From contig JAGXFL010000013.1 in NCBI GenBank assembly GCA_024637295.1, positions 186,001 to 250,000 on the forward strand: DNA of 64,000 nucleotides, in the 5' to 3' direction. Both the position numbers and the translations under genes were made by a program. Below the pieces are notes generated by a model. The model was not told the origin of the DNA, did no database searches, and saw nothing but the letters and a program-made list of their open reading frames with translations. Of this stretch, positions 34,975 through 43,757 are shown piece by piece. Source of the DNA: Sulfuricurvum sp. (lineage in GTDB: Bacteria > Campylobacterota > Campylobacteria > Campylobacterales > Sulfurimonadaceae). Position 1 is the stretch's first letter. Every line of letters begins with the position of its first letter.

Positions 34975-35305
34975 AGGTACGAAGATTTCATTGGATATTG
35001 GCAGTACGTGGGATGACGGCTGGAGTTTGGAAAATGAAACGAAACCAAAAGCAGTCATTATTGAAGAACCCTCAAAACATGCGTTGGTCTTACAAAAAGA
35101 GAAACGAAAAGGGAAGAGTGTAACTCTTGTAGGACCATTTTGCCTTAGTGACGATGAGGCTCAAAAAACACTCTCCGTTCTTAAGAAGAGACTCGCATGC
35201 GGCGGTGCGTATAAAGAAGGATGGATGGAGTTTCAAGGGGATATCGCTCCAAAGATACGCGAAGCCTTGGAATCACTTTCTTTTAGATTCAAAAAGCCGA
35301 AATAG
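34967..35305 (+). CDS. SUI1/eIF1-like protein (YciH family)
   Basis: A 112-residue protein. The N-terminal 45 residues are acidic and variable. The rest matches the SUI1/eIF1 fold: KEKRKGKSVTLVGPF, then LSVLKKRLACGGAYKEGW and MEFQGDIAPKIREAL, with the CGG turn and ELQGD-like segment of the family. Eukaryotic eIF1 ensures start-codon accuracy; the bacterial YciH relatives bind the 30S subunit and may regulate initiation under stress. It is the last gene of the ABC-F group, overlapping the DUF1653 gene by 8 bases. Confidence 0.85.
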   Translation: MSKGTKISLDIGSTWDDGWSLENETKPKAVIIEEPSKHALVLQKEKRKGKSVTLVGPFCLSDDEAQKTLSVLKKRLACGGAYKEGWMEFQGDIAPKIREALESLSFRFKKPK

Positions 35306-35307
35306 TT

Positions 35308-36516
35308 TTATAAAGTAGTCGTAAATACCACTTGGTTGCGACCTCTCTCTTTAGCGGCATAAAGATTGGTATCGGCAGTATGTAAGAGTGTCTCATTATT
35401 CATGCTCATGGTCGGAGTGACGCAAATAGCTCCCAGCGAGATGGTGACAATACCGGTATTTTTATTTCCTTTATGTTCCATGTTGAGCGATTCAACGTTA
35501 AATCGCAGCCGTTCAGCGGTTTGACGAGCACTTGCGGCATCCGTATCGGTCAAAATAATACCGAACTCTTCTCCCCCTAAACGAAATGCAAAATCTCCCG
35601 GACGCGCGAGAGAGGTTTTCAGAATACGGGCAACGTTTTGCAATGCAATATCACCTTGAAGATGTCCATAAGTGTCATTGTAAGGTTTGAAATAATCGAT
35701 ATCCACCATGATAAATGTGATCGGTTTTTCAGAACGAGAAGCGCGTTTAAATTCGCGTTCATACACAAGATTGAAATAACGCCGATTGAAAATCCCGGTA
35801 AGTGTATCGGTATAAGAAGCTTGTTCCAGTTTGGTATTAAGATGTTGTAAGGCTTGAGTAGAATCTACCAGCTGCTGCTGCTGTAATTCGATTTGTGCGA
35901 AAATACGCCACGCAAAAGTCATTATCCCTAAGAGTATGATACTAAGCAAGACTGCAAGCTGCATGAGAGAATCTTCATAATGGTTCATCGTAATGGAGCG
36001 CTCATATTTAGCAACGGCTATTTCATAAGAGATAAGCTGCGCAATAGTGTTGTGTATGGAGGTGATATTGTCTGATAGGGTCAATATAGAGACTGAGGAT
36101 GCTTTGGTATGCTGCGCAGCAAGTGTACGGATATCTTCAAAATAGCGCTTCATGACATCGATACGTCCATCGGTATAGGCGATATAGGGGACTTCTTCAG
36201 GACGTGTATGGTGGGAACGATAGCTGGCCCACAGTTGATCAATATTGGTAAGCCCAAACGTGATGTTACGCGCAAAATCTTCATCCGTAAGTGCTTTGTC
36301 ACGCCAGCGGTAAACATTGGATTCGAGTTCATGATGATACGCAATATTAATAGAGCTAAGTTCTGTAAGCGGAACCATCGAACCAAAATAGAGGGTATCG
36401 ACATTGCGTTTCATAGAATGAAGATTAAAATAGCCTACAAATCCGACAGCGAGAAGTCCTAATGCAACACTCAACAGTAAATACAGGAGTTTTGTCTTTA
36501 ACTTCAGAGATTCCAT
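35308..36516 (-). CDS. Membrane diguanylate cyclase with periplasmic helical sensor
   Basis: Predicted to make c-di-GMP from GTP. The 402 residues show a membrane segment (about 10-30), a helical periplasmic region to about 185 that resembles four-helix-bundle ligand sensors, a second membrane segment (about 185-205), a coiled coil and a GGDEF domain (about 230-400). The active site reads RLGGEEFGIIL; five residues before it is RPGD, an RxxD product-inhibition site, so the enzyme is probably feedback controlled. It converges with the SUI1-like gene, two bases apart, and is monocistronic. Confidence 0.92.
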   Translation of the reverse strand: MESLKLKTKLLYLLLSVALGLLAVGFVGYFNLHSMKRNVDTLYFGSMVPLTELSSINIAYHHELESNVYRWRDKALTDEDFARNITFGLTNIDQLWASYRSHHTRPEEVPYIAYTDGRIDVMKRYFEDIRTLAAQHTKASSVSILTLSDNITSIHNTIAQLISYEIAVAKYERSITMNHYEDSLMQLAVLLSIILLGIMTFAWRIFAQIELQQQQLVDSTQALQHLNTKLEQASYTDTLTGIFNRRYFNLVYEREFKRASRSEKPITFIMVDIDYFKPYNDTYGHLQGDIALQNVARILKTSLARPGDFAFRLGGEEFGIILTDTDAASARQTAERLRFNVESLNMEHKGNKNTGIVTISLGAICVTPTMSMNNETLLHTADTNLYAAKERGRNQVVFTTTL

Positions 36517-36594
36517 AAAATAGGGTGTGCCTTTTGGGACTTAGATGACCTATCTAAGCAATTCCTATACCAATAGGTAATAAAAAGGGCGTGT

Positions 36595-36993
36595 TTAATA
36601 TCCAGGCTTATAGGATTGTATAGGGAGTTTTTTACTGATTGCGTATTCAATTCCACCGGATAAATCGATGACGTTATAGCCCATGTTTTGCCCTAAATGA
36701 GTTCCTAATATTTTTGTACGGCTCCCGGTGTGACAGATGAGGGCAAAACGCTCCCCCTTTTTGATGGTTTTATCCAACTTACCCACAAAAGCTTCTAGAT
36801 TATAGTTGCCGCGTTCGTCAAAAAACATAATCGGAATAGATCCTTTGATCAGACCCGTAGTTTTCCATTCACCAGGTGTACGGATGTCAATTATTTTGAT
36901 TTTAGAATCAAGAAGTTTTTTATCAAGGGGCTGGACTCTGTAATCGGCCATCATAACACAAGACAGCAAGAGTAAAGAAGAGAACCATTTCAT
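36595..36993 (-). CDS. Secreted rhodanese-like sulfurtransferase
   Basis: A 132-residue single-domain rhodanese with a short signal peptide (KWFSSLLLLSCVMM). The active-site loop CHTGSR has the catalytic cysteine at residue 87; IIDIRTPGEWKTTGLIKGS is the usual first rhodanese motif. Periplasmic sulfane-sulfur transfer would suit a sulfur-oxidising relative of Sulfuricurvum, but that link is inference. It is divergent from the 120-residue protein next door and has no operon partner. Confidence 0.88.
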   Translation of the reverse strand: MKWFSSLLLLSCVMMADYRVQPLDKKLLDSKIKIIDIRTPGEWKTTGLIKGSIPIMFFDERGNYNLEAFVGKLDKTIKKGERFALICHTGSRTKILGTHLGQNMGYNVIDLSGGIEYAISKKLPIQSYKPGY

Positions 36994-37021
36994 GAAAAAA
37001 ACCTTTTGTGAATATTATTGA

Positions 37022-37027
37022 TATAAT
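37022..37027 (+). promoter_or_regulatory. -10 element upstream of the 120-residue protein gene
   Basis: Exact TATAAT 29 bases before the ATG at 37057, in the gap shared with the divergent rhodanese gene. Confidence 0.45.
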
Positions 37028-37056
37028 TATATCTCCTAATCATTAACTGAGGTTTT

Positions 37057-37419
37057 ATGAACGATTCTAAACTTGAAAGCTCAAAGCGTCTACGCTACAT
37101 TCGTCTCTTGGGACGCTTTATCAACGGAATATTGTCCTATCTTGCAAAAAGTGAGGATGTGACGAAAGAACAGTACGATCAAAAAGTAGATATGAACTTT
37201 CGTTTTTTGGAAAAAAATGAAGCAGTCAAATTATATAAAGACGAGTATATGGCACTCGAAGCGTTGGGGCAAAAGATTCTCGATTATCGTAATAGCGATG
37301 AGGAGATAAAGACGATTAAAGAAGAACTTTTTTACGCTCAAAATCAGCTGGAAAAAAGGGTGAATGCAAGACGCTATAAAAAATCAAAGCATGATAATCA
37401 CGCCGGTGATGGCTGGTGA
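37057..37419 (+). CDS. Small helical hypothetical protein
   Basis: I do not recognise this 120-residue protein. It is highly charged and predicted to be almost all helix, with a basic start (SSKRLRYIRLLGRFING), a middle rich in Glu and Lys (DEEIKTIKEELFYAQNQLEKRV), which suggests a coiled coil, and a basic tail. There is no signal peptide or membrane segment. TGAGG precedes the ATG and a TATAAT is upstream. It ends immediately beside the stop of the convergent deacetylase gene, with no spare base between them. Confidence 0.65.
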   Translation: MNDSKLESSKRLRYIRLLGRFINGILSYLAKSEDVTKEQYDQKVDMNFRFLEKNEAVKLYKDEYMALEALGQKILDYRNSDEEIKTIKEELFYAQNQLEKRVNARRYKKSKHDNHAGDGW

Positions 37420-38163
37420 TTAAGGGATTTTTACAAGATTCTTATGCACATCACTCAAGCGTACAAACGTAAAACCATCGTTTAGCAGGGCTTCAACACC
37501 TTGAATAATTCCCTCCCGCGTACCACCTTCAGGGTGATTCATATGGCATATGATAATATCACCGCTTTTTGCACCAAGTAACTGCTGTACAACTTTGGGC
37601 GTACTAAAAGTGGCTCCTGCATCTCCTAATATCGAAAAACCACCGATTTCCATCCCCAAAGTATGCGCGATAGCGACGGCTTGTTCATCATAGTAGGCGG
37701 TTCCTGAGCGAAAAAATACAGGACGTTTGCCCGTTAGTTGCTCTATCTTTTCATTATTACCTTGTATTTCGGCAACTACTTCTTGCGGTGATGCCGTGCC
37801 GTGGATGCCATAGGCGCTTTTACCTTCTACAGAGAGAGGTTTATGTGCGGTTCCGTGGTTAGCGATTTCAAATAACGGATTTTGGGAGAGCTTCATAAAT
37901 ATTTCGGGATTGGAATCGATCCAGCGGGCATTGATAAAAAGGGTGGCAGGGATATGATGTGTGGTCAAAAACTCAATAAGCCCCTCATCGTACTGAGAAC
38001 TTCGTTCACTTCCCCCGCATGCGTCAAACGTCAGGGCTATCTCTTTTTTTGTGGAATGAAATTTGGTGGTGACTCCTGTGACATTTTCGCCCCATTGCTG
38101 AGGGGGAGTGATGGCATAAAGAAATAGAGGTAGCAGAAGAAAGGCTAGGTGTCGGATAATCAC
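37420..38163 (-). CDS. Secreted polysaccharide deacetylase (CE4/NodB family)
   Basis: A 247-residue protein with a signal peptide (IIRHLAFLLLPLFLYA). NodB-fold motifs: IALTFDACGG (the usual TFDD has an Ala in the second acidic position, as in several periplasmic members), the metal-binding NHGTAHKPL, FFRSGTAYYDE and IIICHMNHPEGGT near the C-terminus. Likely substrate is peptidoglycan or an exported polysaccharide. It starts two bases after ktrA and may be co-transcribed with the potassium uptake genes. Confidence 0.88.
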   Translation of the reverse strand: MIIRHLAFLLLPLFLYAITPPQQWGENVTGVTTKFHSTKKEIALTFDACGGSERSSQYDEGLIEFLTTHHIPATLFINARWIDSNPEIFMKLSQNPLFEIANHGTAHKPLSVEGKSAYGIHGTASPQEVVAEIQGNNEKIEQLTGKRPVFFRSGTAYYDEQAVAIAHTLGMEIGGFSILGDAGATFSTPKVVQQLLGAKSGDIIICHMNHPEGGTREGIIQGVEALLNDGFTFVRLSDVHKNLVKIP

Positions 38164-38165
38164 GG

Positions 38166-38813
38166 TTAAACTTTTTTGCTGAGAGCTTCGACGTTGTTGC
38201 TGTTGCCCAATACGACGAGAATGTCACCCTTTTCTAAAATATCATCTTTTTCAAATGAGGTATGCCATTCTCCCTGATGTTTGTAAGCAATAGGTTTGAC
38301 ATCAAACTCATCTTCAAATACAGGGGAAAGGATGGAGGTCCCAATCCAAAACTCAGGAACTGTCATTTTGGCAAGTTTCATGGTGATAGAGAGGTCGATG
38401 GTCTCATAATGCATGTTTTTGACGATTTTTTTGACCAGTTTTTTGGCAGACTCCATCTCGGGATAGATCACTTTTGCCGCACCGAGTTTGGAGAGGATCT
38501 GGCCGTGCACTTGGGTGATCGCTTTGGCAACCACAGTTTCGACACCGAGTTCTTTGAGTGCCATGACAGTGAGGATACTAGCCTCGATGTCTTCACCGAT
38601 ACTCACGATGGCAACTTCTGCATCGGCAATACCTGCTTCACGCAAGGCTCGGATGTCTGTAGAGTCGAGCATGATCGCATCTTGGACAAATTCGCTTACA
38701 TCGCGTATTTTTTCTTCGGTATGATCGAGGGCAATGACTGCTTCCCCCTGCTGTGCCAATCCTTTGGCAACGTTAAATCCAAATTTTCCCAATCCTATAA
38801 CAACATACGTCAT
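38166..38813 (-). CDS. ktrA: Potassium uptake regulatory subunit KtrA/TrkA
   Basis: Cytoplasmic RCK ring protein that gates the KtrB channel in response to ATP/ADP or NAD(H). The 215 residues contain a Rossmann RCK-N domain (VIGLGKFGFNVAKGLAQQG) and an RCK-C domain (about 135-215). The single RCK pair matches KtrA rather than the double TrkA of E. coli. It overlaps ktrB by ATGA. Confidence 0.92.
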   Translation of the reverse strand: MTYVVIGLGKFGFNVAKGLAQQGEAVIALDHTEEKIRDVSEFVQDAIMLDSTDIRALREAGIADAEVAIVSIGEDIEASILTVMALKELGVETVVAKAITQVHGQILSKLGAAKVIYPEMESAKKLVKKIVKNMHYETIDLSITMKLAKMTVPEFWIGTSILSPVFEDEFDVKPIAYKHQGEWHTSFEKDDILEKGDILVVLGNSNNVEALSKKV

Positions 38814-40108
38814 ATAATAACCTTTCCTTCTGCATATTTAATGCGGCTTTGTACCGCTTTACCGACGATGACAACGGTGAAGGCAAAGACGCCGACTCTC
38901 CCCATGAGCATCAAAAGAATAATATTGAGTTTTCCTAGAGGACTAAAGTTTGCACTGTAGCTTAAAACGCCACCATTGCCAGTCGAGAGGCCAACGGTTC
39001 CAAATGCTGAACAGGTTTCAAAGAGGGTCCGTACAAAAGAGAGCCTCTCGCTCTCATTGAGCAAAACGGTGGAGATCAAAACATAAAAAGTTGCAATAAA
39101 AATAACTGCGTAGGCTTTGTTGATCTGATAGGCACTGAGGCTTCTACGAAAGATATGCGGATTGGTTTGTCCGCGCAGGGTATACCACACTCCGATGATC
39201 GCAAGCGCTACGACTGTCGTTTTAATACCGCCTGCAGTTCCTCCAGGGCTTCCCCCTATCATCATAAAGATGGTCCCAAAAAAGAGATCTGAATCATTCA
39301 AAATGGACAAATCGATGGTTTGAAAGCCTGCCGTACGATAGTTGACGGAAGCAAACCACGCGATCAAAACTTTGTGCCATCCGTCGGTATCGCCAAACAG
39401 TTTTTGATTGTTCCACTCCAGCGTGAGGATGATCACCATCCCAGCAAGAATCAGTAATCCTGATGTCCATAGGACGATCTTGGTGTGGGTTGAAATTCGG
39501 GTGAGTGATTTTTTTCGGTAGTTGTAAAGTTCTAGGAGAACTAAGTATCCAAGTCCCCCTAAAATAATAAGAACCGGTATCGCGAGATTGATGACAAGAT
39601 CCCCTTTAAAGCCCATCATATTATCGCTAAAAAGGGAGAAACCGGCATTGTTAAATGCAGAAATAGAGTGAAAAAAACCAAACCAAAGAGCTTTTGTCAA
39701 TGGCATATCTACCCAAAAACGCAAAGAGAGAATGATAGCACCTAGAAGTTCTATAATAATGATACTGGCAAATACGATTTTTAAAAAACGAAAGATTCCG
39801 CTCATACCGGGGTAGTTGAGAGATTCTTTGAGGATCAGACGATCTCGATAGGTAAGTTTTTGACGGCGCATCAGTGCCATAAAGGTAACTGCCGTCATGT
39901 ATCCGATTCCCCCGATTTGAATCATAGCGAGGATGATGGCTTGTCCAAAAGTGGTGAAATCCACGGGGGTGTCTTTGACAATTAAACCAGTCACGCATAC
40001 GGCGGAAGTTGAGGTGAAAATTGCATCAATGAAGCTCAGCTCTCCATTATGGGCAAACGGAAGCATTAAGAGCAATGCTCCCAATACGATAAGTATAACA
40101 AAGCTCAT
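38810..40108 (-). CDS. ktrB: Potassium uptake channel subunit KtrB/TrkH
   Basis: Membrane potassium (with sodium) translocation subunit. The 432 residues show four selectivity-filter repeats: SAVCVTGLIV, SAFNNAGFSLF, VNYRTAGFQTIDL and SAFGTVGLSTGNGG, and eight hydrophobic helices. The annotated ATG at 40108 has no ribosome site and falls inside the first helix; an AAGGA at 40149-40145 stands 6 bases before an in-frame ACG (40138-40136), which would add ten residues. I keep the ATG as the conservative start. Pairs with ktrA by ATGA overlap. Confidence 0.92.
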   Translation of the reverse strand: MSFVILIVLGALLLMLPFAHNGELSFIDAIFTSTSAVCVTGLIVKDTPVDFTTFGQAIILAMIQIGGIGYMTAVTFMALMRRQKLTYRDRLILKESLNYPGMSGIFRFLKIVFASIIIIELLGAIILSLRFWVDMPLTKALWFGFFHSISAFNNAGFSLFSDNMMGFKGDLVINLAIPVLIILGGLGYLVLLELYNYRKKSLTRISTHTKIVLWTSGLLILAGMVIILTLEWNNQKLFGDTDGWHKVLIAWFASVNYRTAGFQTIDLSILNDSDLFFGTIFMMIGGSPGGTAGGIKTTVVALAIIGVWYTLRGQTNPHIFRRSLSAYQINKAYAVIFIATFYVLISTVLLNESERLSFVRTLFETCSAFGTVGLSTGNGGVLSYSANFSPLGKLNIILLMLMGRVGVFAFTVVIVGKAVQSRIKYAEGKVII

Positions 40109-40166
40109 AAAAATGATTTTAACGTCTTGAGATTGCGTGGTAAGTCCTTACTAAATGGTTAGCGAG

Positions 40167-40172
40167 ATTATA
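40167..40172 (-). promoter_or_regulatory. -10 element of the ktrB-ktrA operon
   Basis: Exact TATAAT on the minus strand (GGCCTATAATCTCGC). It is 18 bases upstream of the AAGGA ribosome-binding site. Confidence 0.5.
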
Positions 40173-40210
40173 GGCCACGAATGGTTAAAAAAAGAATAAA
40201 GTATGAATCC

Positions 40211-42934
40211 TCACTCTTTATTCTCTATCGTACTCACTTGATTTCTTCCATGTTCTTTCGCATGATAGAGGCCCTGATCTGCACGTTTAAAGAGTTCAGA
40301 AAAGCTATCGCTTTTTCTAAACGTACTAATACCAATGCTGATAGTTATATTGTTAACTCTAGGGAAGGTGGCATCTTCAACGGCCAAGCGTAATTTTTCC
40401 GCAAGTATTTGGATATTTTCCAAATCGGTACTCGGACACAGTGCCAAAAATTCTTCCCCGCCCCAGCGTGCAAAAACATCTAGCTTCCGTATATTTTCTT
40501 GTACGATGTTCGCCAATTGTTTGAGCACTTCATCTCCGGTATCATGCCCATAGGTATCATTAACAGCTTTGAAATGATCAATATCGATAAGTATCAGAGA
40601 AAGCGGAAGCGAAAATCTTCGTGCGCGCTCTGCCTCTAACGTAAAGAGTTCTTCAAATTTGTGTCGATTATAAGTGCCTGTGAGGTGATCGATGGTAGCG
40701 ATACGTTGTATCTCTTGATTTAGAAGCGTTTCGTGCGTTACATCTTTTCCGGTGGTAATAAAACCAATGATATTTTCGTTTTCATCTTTGAGCGGGGTAA
40801 TGGTTTTGTCTTCATAATACAAATCTCCATTCTTTTTTCTGTTGATGATTGTTCCTCGAAAAGTCTTTCCATTCAAAATGGTTTCCCATAAACTCTCATA
40901 AAATAGTTTATCATGACTACCGGATTTAAGAATACGTGATGTTTTACCAAGAACTTCACTTTTTGAATAACCGGTATGGCGCGAAAAAGCTTGGTTTATG
41001 TAGGTGAATGTTCCGGACTTATCCGTAATTGCTACGGTGTCATCAATTTGTGCAATTGCTTTTGAAAGTTTATCAATCTCTTGTCGTGATTTTTTGAGTT
41101 CACGCATATCGAGAATGATCCCGGAAATGACATCCCCATCAACGGTTGCACTTAGCATGATCGGTATCGCGGTAAAATATTTATCAAGGACTTCCAGCTC
41201 ATAGTTATTGATATGGTTTTTTTTGTGGAGGATATGCGTTATTTTTTTCTGTATTTCGGGATTGTTGTACATGAGTGTACTGTCTTGACCAATTAATTCA
41301 TCAGGAGTATTAAATCCCAGCATGTTAGCCAATGCCTCATTGACGTAAAGGATATTGCCAAACAGGTCTGTACGGTAGATGCCGATCATTGCATTTTCAA
41401 CAAGATTTCTGTATTTATTTTCAGAAGCTTCTAAAATTATTTGGGTATTTTTTTCTTCCGTAATATCGAAAACAATGCCTGACATTTTGTTCGGCATCCC
41501 ATTCTCATCCGTTTGAATCTCTCCCTCTTCTAGAACATGGCGCACCGTTCCATCCAGCCTAAGAATCCGATGCTCAATATGATAATCGGCGTTGTTTTCA
41601 AGTGCCTCTTTAACGGCATTTTCTACTTTATCTCGATCATCAGGATAAATGTGTTGGAGGAATCCCGGATACGTTGCTTCAAAGGCTTGCGGCAGCAGTC
41701 CGAAAATACGATAAATCTCGTCTGACCACCATAAATTATTGGTCTTCATATCCCATTCCCAGTTTCCAACATGAGCAATTTCTTGTGCTTTATTCAAGCT
41801 GTTTGAAACTTTTACAAGAGCTTCTTCGCGTTGGGTAATCATCTTTCGGCTGCGATAGAGATATCGCGTAAAAAGAATACTGCTTAGCAAGAGTGTAAAA
41901 ATGAGTCCATATACGAGATTGATGATTTGTTGCTGATATGCTTGAAAAAATGTTTTAGGAAGATTTAAAAATTGGCTTTTAAATGCGATATCTTTGGGCA
42001 GTATAATACCTTTGGCTGTCAATACTTTTGCGTCAAAAATCCAGCGATTAGCATTTATCTCCACATGGTTAAGCGGTAATTTTGGATGTAACAGAATCTG
42101 TAACGCTATCCTTCCCGCCTCTTCTCCTTGTGCCTGACCGTCGACGCAATAGCCTCCAATCACCCCTTCTTGGAGGTAGGCATCTTCGAGTGTTAATACA
42201 ACGTAATCACCTGCACGGAGAATACGGCGGGTTGCTTCTTTGATGGGCATTATATCGCCGTTGCGTGCTTTGAAGCCTCCAATAGTAGTTAAAATAATCG
42301 CTTTGCCCTTATACGCTTTGAGTTGGTCTAAAATGTGTTCAAAATTTTTATCATTAGCAAATTTTATTTTCATTTCTCGATAACGTAGGGTCTCTTTTTC
42401 AATTTCTGTGCGAGTCAGTTGCGCTGTTGATGAGTCATCACTGATGACGAGTACCTCTTTTTGATTAGGAAAAAGTGTTTTAATGAGTTTTAGATTAGGA
42501 AGGATCTCTTTTTTCTCAAAGATGCCGGCATACAAAGAGGGGTCCAAGGTCTCTTTTTTTGAGAGATCATTGATCCCCGAAAAAACGACCGGCACAGAAG
42601 GAAAAAGTCTCTTTTTGTAGGTAATCATAAAGTTTAGAGCATCATCATCCGTCACATAGATGATATTAGGAACATAAGCATTATATTTTGTGGACAAATA
42701 GTGAAGGACTTCTTGCTGATACTCTGGGTCAAAGTTCCGACGTTTGCTATCAAGATATTCGGTTGAGTAAAGGGGATACATACTTGTGGTATTGTTGATA
42801 ATCGTTTTAAATCCAGTGCGTTGGCTTTTGGTCCAAGGGTATGTTTCATTATACGAATGTATCGTTACGATTTCAGGGTTAGCAAACAAAGGTGAAAATA
42901 ATAATAAAAATAATAAAAATTTATTCAAATACAC
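40211..42934 (-). CDS. Diguanylate cyclase with periplasmic ABC-substrate-binding-like sensor and PAS domains
   Basis: A 907-residue membrane protein. A signal segment (FLLFLLLFSPLFA) is followed by a periplasmic region (about 20-335) resembling the ABC substrate-binding proteins of Pfam type ABC_sub_bind (VTIHSYNETYPWTKSQR, PVVFSGINDLSK). After a membrane segment near 340-360 come three PAS/PAC modules (about 375-740) and a GGDEF domain (about 745-905) with ARWGGEEFLAL and an RKLD I-site before it. It should convert an external ligand signal to c-di-GMP. It is monocistronic, upstream of the ktr operon on the same strand. Confidence 0.9.
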   Translation of the reverse strand: MYLNKFLLFLLLFSPLFANPEIVTIHSYNETYPWTKSQRTGFKTIINNTTSMYPLYSTEYLDSKRRNFDPEYQQEVLHYLSTKYNAYVPNIIYVTDDDALNFMITYKKRLFPSVPVVFSGINDLSKKETLDPSLYAGIFEKKEILPNLKLIKTLFPNQKEVLVISDDSSTAQLTRTEIEKETLRYREMKIKFANDKNFEHILDQLKAYKGKAIILTTIGGFKARNGDIMPIKEATRRILRAGDYVVLTLEDAYLQEGVIGGYCVDGQAQGEEAGRIALQILLHPKLPLNHVEINANRWIFDAKVLTAKGIILPKDIAFKSQFLNLPKTFFQAYQQQIINLVYGLIFTLLLSSILFTRYLYRSRKMITQREEALVKVSNSLNKAQEIAHVGNWEWDMKTNNLWWSDEIYRIFGLLPQAFEATYPGFLQHIYPDDRDKVENAVKEALENNADYHIEHRILRLDGTVRHVLEEGEIQTDENGMPNKMSGIVFDITEEKNTQIILEASENKYRNLVENAMIGIYRTDLFGNILYVNEALANMLGFNTPDELIGQDSTLMYNNPEIQKKITHILHKKNHINNYELEVLDKYFTAIPIMLSATVDGDVISGIILDMRELKKSRQEIDKLSKAIAQIDDTVAITDKSGTFTYINQAFSRHTGYSKSEVLGKTSRILKSGSHDKLFYESLWETILNGKTFRGTIINRKKNGDLYYEDKTITPLKDENENIIGFITTGKDVTHETLLNQEIQRIATIDHLTGTYNRHKFEELFTLEAERARRFSLPLSLILIDIDHFKAVNDTYGHDTGDEVLKQLANIVQENIRKLDVFARWGGEEFLALCPSTDLENIQILAEKLRLAVEDATFPRVNNITISIGISTFRKSDSFSELFKRADQGLYHAKEHGRNQVSTIENKE

Positions 42935-43076
42935 CCCTATGCTATTATATATTTATAATTATAGAATATAGAGTTGATAGAACAGTTGAAAATATACATT
43001 TGGAAATATTTTTTCAAGTAAAACAGGGGCACCCAATAATGCTTAGTGAGCTTTAAGATAAGTTATTATGAATAGG

Positions 43077-43757
43077 TTATAGGTCAATTTTATAGCCGAT
43101 ACCGTTATTGTTGGTGATAATATTCGGATAGGTTTTTTTGCGAATACCAAGTACCAAGGTGCGCAGTGAATCCATACTCATTGGAGAGTTTTCCCAAACA
43201 ACTGTTTCTATTATTTCATAGGAGAAAATTTTTCCTTTTTGCGTCAATAGCAGTTCGATGAGAAGGTACTCTTTTTTGGATAACTGAATAGCATTTCCAT
43301 TAGGATCAATGATCGATTTGTTAATTGGATCGTAACTGAAATTGTTATGTAAATGGGTGAAGGTTTGGACTTTGTAGGTAAAAAGTTTTTGAATGGCTAT
43401 TTTGAGTGCATTGAGCAATTCATTTTTTTTGAACGGTTTAACCAAATAGCGGGTGACATCCAAATTTATGGCATCTAACAAAAACTCTTTATCGGTATAA
43501 GCTGTTGTGATGACGATAGGAGTTTGTACCTCTTTATCGCGTAAGCAGCGGATGAATTCCATTCCATTTTGATGAGGAAGGAGCAAGTCGGTCAGAATGA
43601 TGTCAACTTTATTGGTTCGGAACAGATCACAAGCCTTTAGTGTGTCTTCGGTCTCTATGACCCCTAATCCGTTTTCCCGTAAAAAATCGCTAATGTTTTC
43701 ACGAATTTGTCCATCGTCTTCGATATAGAGCAGGGTCAAATTTTGGGATGTAAACAT
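43077..43757 (-). CDS. OmpR-family response regulator
   Basis: Receiver domain (about 8-125): acidic pair IEDD, phospho-acceptor in ILTDLLLPHQNG and lysine in LVKPFKK. C-terminal winged helix (about 140-226): LSKKEYLLIELLLTQKG and SLRTLVLGIRKKTYPNI. The 226-residue length is normal. Its start overlaps the stop of the PAS-GGDEF gene by one base (TAATG), so the two are translated from one mRNA. No histidine kinase is beside it; the partner may lie elsewhere. Confidence 0.9.
   Translation of the reverse strand: MFTSQNLTLLYIEDDGQIRENISDFLRENGLGVIETEDTLKACDLFRTNKVDIILTDLLLPHQNGMEFIRCLRDKEVQTPIVITTAYTDKEFLLDAINLDVTRYLVKPFKKNELLNALKIAIQKLFTYKVQTFTHLHNNFSYDPINKSIIDPNGNAIQLSKKEYLLIELLLTQKGKIFSYEIIETVVWENSPMSMDSLRTLVLGIRKKTYPNIITNNNGIGYKIDL

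Noticed and set aside
38262-38960. Open frame of 232 codons on the plus strand across ktrA and the end of ktrB
   Set aside because: Antisense to two certain genes; Phe/Asp/His-rich translation with no recognisable domain.
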